Origin: an uncultured Saprospirales bacterium
GTDB taxonomy: Bacteria > Bacteroidota > Bacteroidia > Chitinophagales > Saprospiraceae
Direction of reading: 5' to 3'
Length of the DNA: 8,619 nt
Assembly: GCA_937926355.1 (NCBI GenBank)
Contig: CALAZP010000204.1
Location: 1 to 8,619, forward strand
Positions 5,954 to 8,619 of the stretch are shown here, piece by piece (positions within the stretch are counted from its first letter, which is position 1; each line of letters starts with the position of its first letter). The position numbers and the translations under genes are program-made. Under the pieces are notes generated by a model. That model was not told the DNA's origin. It saw nothing but the letters and a program-made list of their open reading frames with translations, and did no database searches.

Positions 5954-7768
5954 ATGAACGATCAGGATTATAAAAATATAGAACCACAAATTCCTCAGTT
6001 ACCTGGAGTCTATAAATTTTTGAATAAGGAGGGGACAATTATCTATGTGGGCAAAGCTAAAAACCTTAAAAACAGGCTCAATTCCTATTTCGGGAATCGA
6101 AAAGATAGAGCGGGAAAAACCAGGGCAATGGTCCATAATGCAGATGCGCTAGAATTCACCATCGTCGAAACCGAAACCGATGCCCTGCTTCTGGAAAATA
6201 GCCTAATAAAGAAATTTCAGCCTAAGTATAATGTGATGTTAAAGGATGATAAATCCTATTCTTACATCTGTATAAAAAATGAACCCTTTCCAAGAGTTTT
6301 TATCACCAGGAGAGTAATTAGAGATGGCTCTTCCTACTTCGGCCCCTATACCTCTAAAGGGCGAATTAAAAATGTTTTAGAGCTAGTCAAACAATTATTT
6401 CCACTAAGAACTTGCTCTCATTCCCTAACTCAAGAAAACATCCAATCTGGTAAGTTTAAAGTTTGCCTCGAGTACCATATTAAAAATTGTAAAGGAGGTT
6501 GTGAAGGATTGGAATCTGCAGAGGACTATCAGGAAAAAATAAATCAAATAAAAAATATACTTAGAGGCAATTTCAAAGAAGTGCGACAGCACTTTGAGGT
6601 AATTATGGAAAATCTAGCTTCAAACCTTAAATTCGAGGAAGCTCAAATCATTAAGGACAAACTGATCTCTTTTGAAAATTATCAGCATAAGTCCACCGTA
6701 GTCAGCACCTCTATTACAGATGTAGATGTTTTTAGTATTCAAAGCAATGATAAAGAAGCTTATGTCAATTATCTAAAGGTCGTTAATGGAGCAATCATAC
6801 AATCCCACACCCAAGAATTAATAAAAAATCTTGATAGAGAAAATGAGGATATTCTAGAATTCGCAATCCCTCAATTAAGAGACCGCTTTAATAGCATTGC
6901 TACAGAAATTATTATACCCTTCAAAGTACAATTGGAAGATACTAATTTGACGCAAACCATTCCCTTGAAAGGAGACAAACGGAAATTATTGGACCTCTCA
7001 GAAAAGAATGTTAAGTATTATTTCATGCAGAAAGAAAAACAAGCCCTTTTGGCGAAAAACAAAGTATATCCTGCAGAAAGAATCTTAACTACACTTAAAG
7101 AAGCTCTTCAGATGGATAGATTGCCTCTTCATATAGAATGCTTCGATAACTCTAATCTACAAGGAAATCAGCCTGTTGCTTCTTGTGTGGTTTTCAAAAA
7201 CGCCAAACCTTCAAAAAAAGATTATCGTCATTTTCACATCAAAACGGTAAAAGGCCCCGATGATTTTGCCTCCATGGAAGAAGTAGTTGGTCGTAGGTAC
7301 AGTCGACTTATAAAAGAAAAGAAAACATTACCACAGTTAATTGTAATAGATGGAGGTAAAGGCCAATTAAGTGCAGCGGTAAAAGCCTTGGAAAAATTAA
7401 ATATTTTGGATCAAGTCACCGTTATTGGGATTGCTAAAAGATTAGAAGAAATTTTTTTTCCCGGAGATCCAATTCCACTTTATATTGATAAAAAATCTGA
7501 AGCCTTAAAAATTATTCAGCAAGCCCGAAACGAAGCCCACCGTTTTGCGATCACCTTTCATAGAAATCTGCGGTCCAAATCTCTAACTGGATCTCAACTC
7601 ACCGAAATTGATGGAATAGGAAAGAAAACAGCTGAAAAATTATTAAATCACTTTGGTTCAGTAAAAAAAATAAAAGAGGCCACTGAAATGGAATTACTGG
7701 AAATTGCCGGAAAAAGTAATAGCCAAAAATTAATTGAGTATTTTAACAAACAAAGGCTCCATCCATAA
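5954..7768 (+). CDS. uvrC: Excinuclease ABC subunit C
   Basis: UvrC makes both incisions around a DNA lesion marked by UvrA/UvrB in nucleotide excision repair. The 604-residue protein has all domains in order. The GIY-YIG nuclease (about 14-95) shows PGVY (17-20), IYVGKAKNLKNRL (30-42) and the catalytic Glu81 in ETDALLLE. A cysteine cluster follows (C154, C171, C179, C183), matching the iron-sulfur site found in E. coli UvrC. The UVR domain that contacts UvrB is about 205-243 (FEEAQIIKDKL). The RNase H-like 5' nuclease has ECFDNSN (Asp398), GPDDF (Asp436/437), VIDGGKGQL (Asp466) and NEAHRFA (His529). The helix-hairpin-helix pair lies at about 548-598 (LTEIDGIGKKTAEKLL). Start ATG 5954 is the first in-frame methionine after the preceding gene, 17 bases away. 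Two 8-base homopolymers occur (T8 at 7452-7459, A8 at 7663-7670), but the frame is intact through both. Neither uvrA nor uvrB is in the window, which is usual. Confidence 0.97.
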   Translation: MNDQDYKNIEPQIPQLPGVYKFLNKEGTIIYVGKAKNLKNRLNSYFGNRKDRAGKTRAMVHNADALEFTIVETETDALLLENSLIKKFQPKYNVMLKDDKSYSYICIKNEPFPRVFITRRVIRDGSSYFGPYTSKGRIKNVLELVKQLFPLRTCSHSLTQENIQSGKFKVCLEYHIKNCKGGCEGLESAEDYQEKINQIKNILRGNFKEVRQHFEVIMENLASNLKFEEAQIIKDKLISFENYQHKSTVVSTSITDVDVFSIQSNDKEAYVNYLKVVNGAIIQSHTQELIKNLDRENEDILEFAIPQLRDRFNSIATEIIIPFKVQLEDTNLTQTIPLKGDKRKLLDLSEKNVKYYFMQKEKQALLAKNKVYPAERILTTLKEALQMDRLPLHIECFDNSNLQGNQPVASCVVFKNAKPSKKDYRHFHIKTVKGPDDFASMEEVVGRRYSRLIKEKKTLPQLIVIDGGKGQLSAAVKALEKLNILDQVTVIGIAKRLEEIFFPGDPIPLYIDKKSEALKIIQQARNEAHRFAITFHRNLRSKSLTGSQLTEIDGIGKKTAEKLLNHFGSVKKIKEATEMELLEIAGKSNSQKLIEYFNKQRLHP

Positions 7769-7778
7769 AGCTTATTGA

Positions 7779-8537
7779 ATGAAGAAAACTTTTTTTGCCT
7801 CGGATTTTCATTTGGGGATCTCCAACAGCTTGGAAAGAGAAAAAACCATCATAAGGTGGTTGGATAAAATTGCTCCTGAGGCACAAGAAATATTTTTAGT
7901 CGGCGATGTTTTTGATTTCTGGTTTGAATACCGCCAAGTCATCCCCAAAGGTTATGTTCGTTTACTCGGCAAATTGGCTGCTTTATCAGATGAAGGCATA
8001 CCCTTGCATTTTTTTACGGGTAATCACGATATGTGGATGTTTAAATATTTTGAGGAAGAGCTAGGAATCCAAACCCATCGGGCACCTATTATAAGAACCA
8101 TAGACAACAAAAGGATAATGATTGGTCATGGAGATGGTCTTGGTCCGGGAGATTATGGATATAAGTTCTTAAAAAAGATATTTAATAGCTCATGGGCCCA
8201 ATTCCTATTTAATTGGATACATCCCGATCTAGGAATCCCCCTAGCATCTTTTTGGTCAGGTAAAAGCAGATCGGCTCAACATCAAACTCCTAACTTTTTA
8301 GGACCTGAAAAGGAATGGTTGATAACATTTTGTAACCAAATCCTCGAGACAGAAAATATTGATTTCTTTATTTTTGGACACCGACATCTTCCTATTGATT
8401 TTACATTGAATCCCTCGGGAGCCCGATACCTTAATTTAGGAGAATGGATGCACTTTAATTCTTATGCAGAATTCTTAGATGGTGATATCAAATTATTGTT
8501 TTTTGAAAACCCTAGCGCAATAATATTTGGAAATTAA
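7779..8537 (+). CDS. lpxH: UDP-2,3-diacylglucosamine pyrophosphatase, LpxH-type metallophosphoesterase
   Basis: LpxH hydrolyses UDP-2,3-diacylglucosamine to lipid X and UMP, the fourth step of lipid A synthesis, at the inner membrane surface. The 252-residue protein (E. coli LpxH has 240) shows the calcineurin-like ligand set in order: D9-F-H11, G-D43-V-F-D-F-W, G-N82-H-D, GH117GD and GH201-R-H203. These correspond to the dinuclear manganese ligands of E. coli LpxH. KGYVRLLGKLAALSDEGIPLHFFTGNHD is the shared block before the third ligand, split here by residues 57-84. One difference stands out: E. coli-type enzymes read GNRD, with an arginine that helps bind substrate, while this protein reads GNHD, as I recall for other Bacteroidota proteins annotated as LpxH. 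The segment of about residues 130-175 has hydrophobic and basic helices suited to membrane association. The gene starts 10 bases after uvrC and ends 2 bases before the next gene. Fold is certain; substrate is likely but not proven. Confidence 0.85.
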   Translation: MKKTFFASDFHLGISNSLEREKTIIRWLDKIAPEAQEIFLVGDVFDFWFEYRQVIPKGYVRLLGKLAALSDEGIPLHFFTGNHDMWMFKYFEEELGIQTHRAPIIRTIDNKRIMIGHGDGLGPGDYGYKFLKKIFNSSWAQFLFNWIHPDLGIPLASFWSGKSRSAQHQTPNFLGPEKEWLITFCNQILETENIDFFIFGHRHLPIDFTLNPSGARYLNLGEWMHFNSYAEFLDGDIKLLFFENPSAIIFGN

Positions 8538-8539
8538 AT

Positions 8540-8619
8540 ATGAAAATTAGAATCGCAGATAACGAGTTAAGATTTCGAATTGACCCTCAAGATCTACAGC
8601 TATTAAAAGAAAAAAAAGA
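8540..8619 (+). CDS. Start of a small conserved protein, possibly DUF7009-like (3' end outside window)
   Basis: ATG 8540 opens two bases after the lpxH stop, and 26 codons are visible before the window ends. The peptide begins MKIRIADNELRFRIDPQDLQ and continues into a lysine-rich stretch. This opening (MKIRI, a short polar turn, then an R-x-R-containing strand) resembles the start of small Bacteroidota proteins that I remember as the DUF7009 family, of unknown function. So little sequence is visible that the family name is tentative. The tiny spacing indicates translation in the same operon as lpxH. An A8 run at 8610-8617 lies near the edge of the window. Confidence 0.6.
   Translation, partial: MKIRIADNELRFRIDPQDLQLLKEKK

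Noticed and set aside
5946..5957. Four-codon mini-ORF (ATG CTT TCA TGA) overlapping the uvrC start as a possible translational leader.
   Set aside because: It is very short, has no supporting signal, and is easily expected by chance between closely packed genes.
7452..7670. T8 (7452-7459) and A8 (7663-7670) in uvrC as possible phase-variation or frameshift errors.
   Set aside because: The frame is intact through both, the protein matches the family on either side, and such runs are frequent in AT-rich genomes.

Overview
The window is ordinary chromosomal DNA from a Gram-negative bacterium, most likely a member of the Bacteroidota; class and genus cannot be fixed from this sequence. The evidence is AT-rich DNA, mostly weak Shine-Dalgarno signals with A/T-rich leaders, a near-match to the Bacteroidota -33/-7 promoter ahead of glyS, protein variants that I recall from that phylum (alanine dehydrogenase, UvrC, a GNHD-type LpxH and a small YRIDV/VIERQ protein), and a lipid A enzyme that implies an outer membrane. 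Gene density is very high and no stretch over 100 bases lacks a gene.

Layout. At the left edge is the C-terminal half of a plus-strand alanine dehydrogenase (to 629). It meets, tail to tail and with a 4-base overlap, a minus-strand cluster read right to left: recO (recombinational repair), glyS (glycyl-tRNA synthetase) and a polytopic ArnT/PMT-like glycosyltransferase whose GTG start overlaps the end of glyS by 8 bases. At 4408-4471 lies a 64-base divergent intergenic region carrying a perfect 8-base inverted repeat. From it a plus-strand cluster runs to the right edge: a small conserved protein of unknown function, a GT4 glycosyltransferase, uvrC (nucleotide excision repair), an LpxH-type lipid A pyrophosphatase, and the first 26 codons of another small gene. 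Gaps in this cluster are 13, 17, 10 and 2 bases, so it is very probably one operon.

How the genes relate. Two DNA repair genes (recO, uvrC) lie on opposite sides of the divergent region, and each cluster also carries cell-envelope glycan or lipid genes (the membrane glycosyltransferase; GT4 and lpxH). Translation (glyS) and amino acid metabolism (ald) complete a housekeeping set. I see no mobile element, CRISPR array, RNA gene, toxin-antitoxin pair or defence system, and no convincing new multi-gene system. The points most worth a second look are the small unknown protein with its divergent inverted repeat, the arginine-to-histidine difference in the LpxH active-site block, the glyS/glycosyltransferase overlap, and a dnaX-like A8G tract inside recO.
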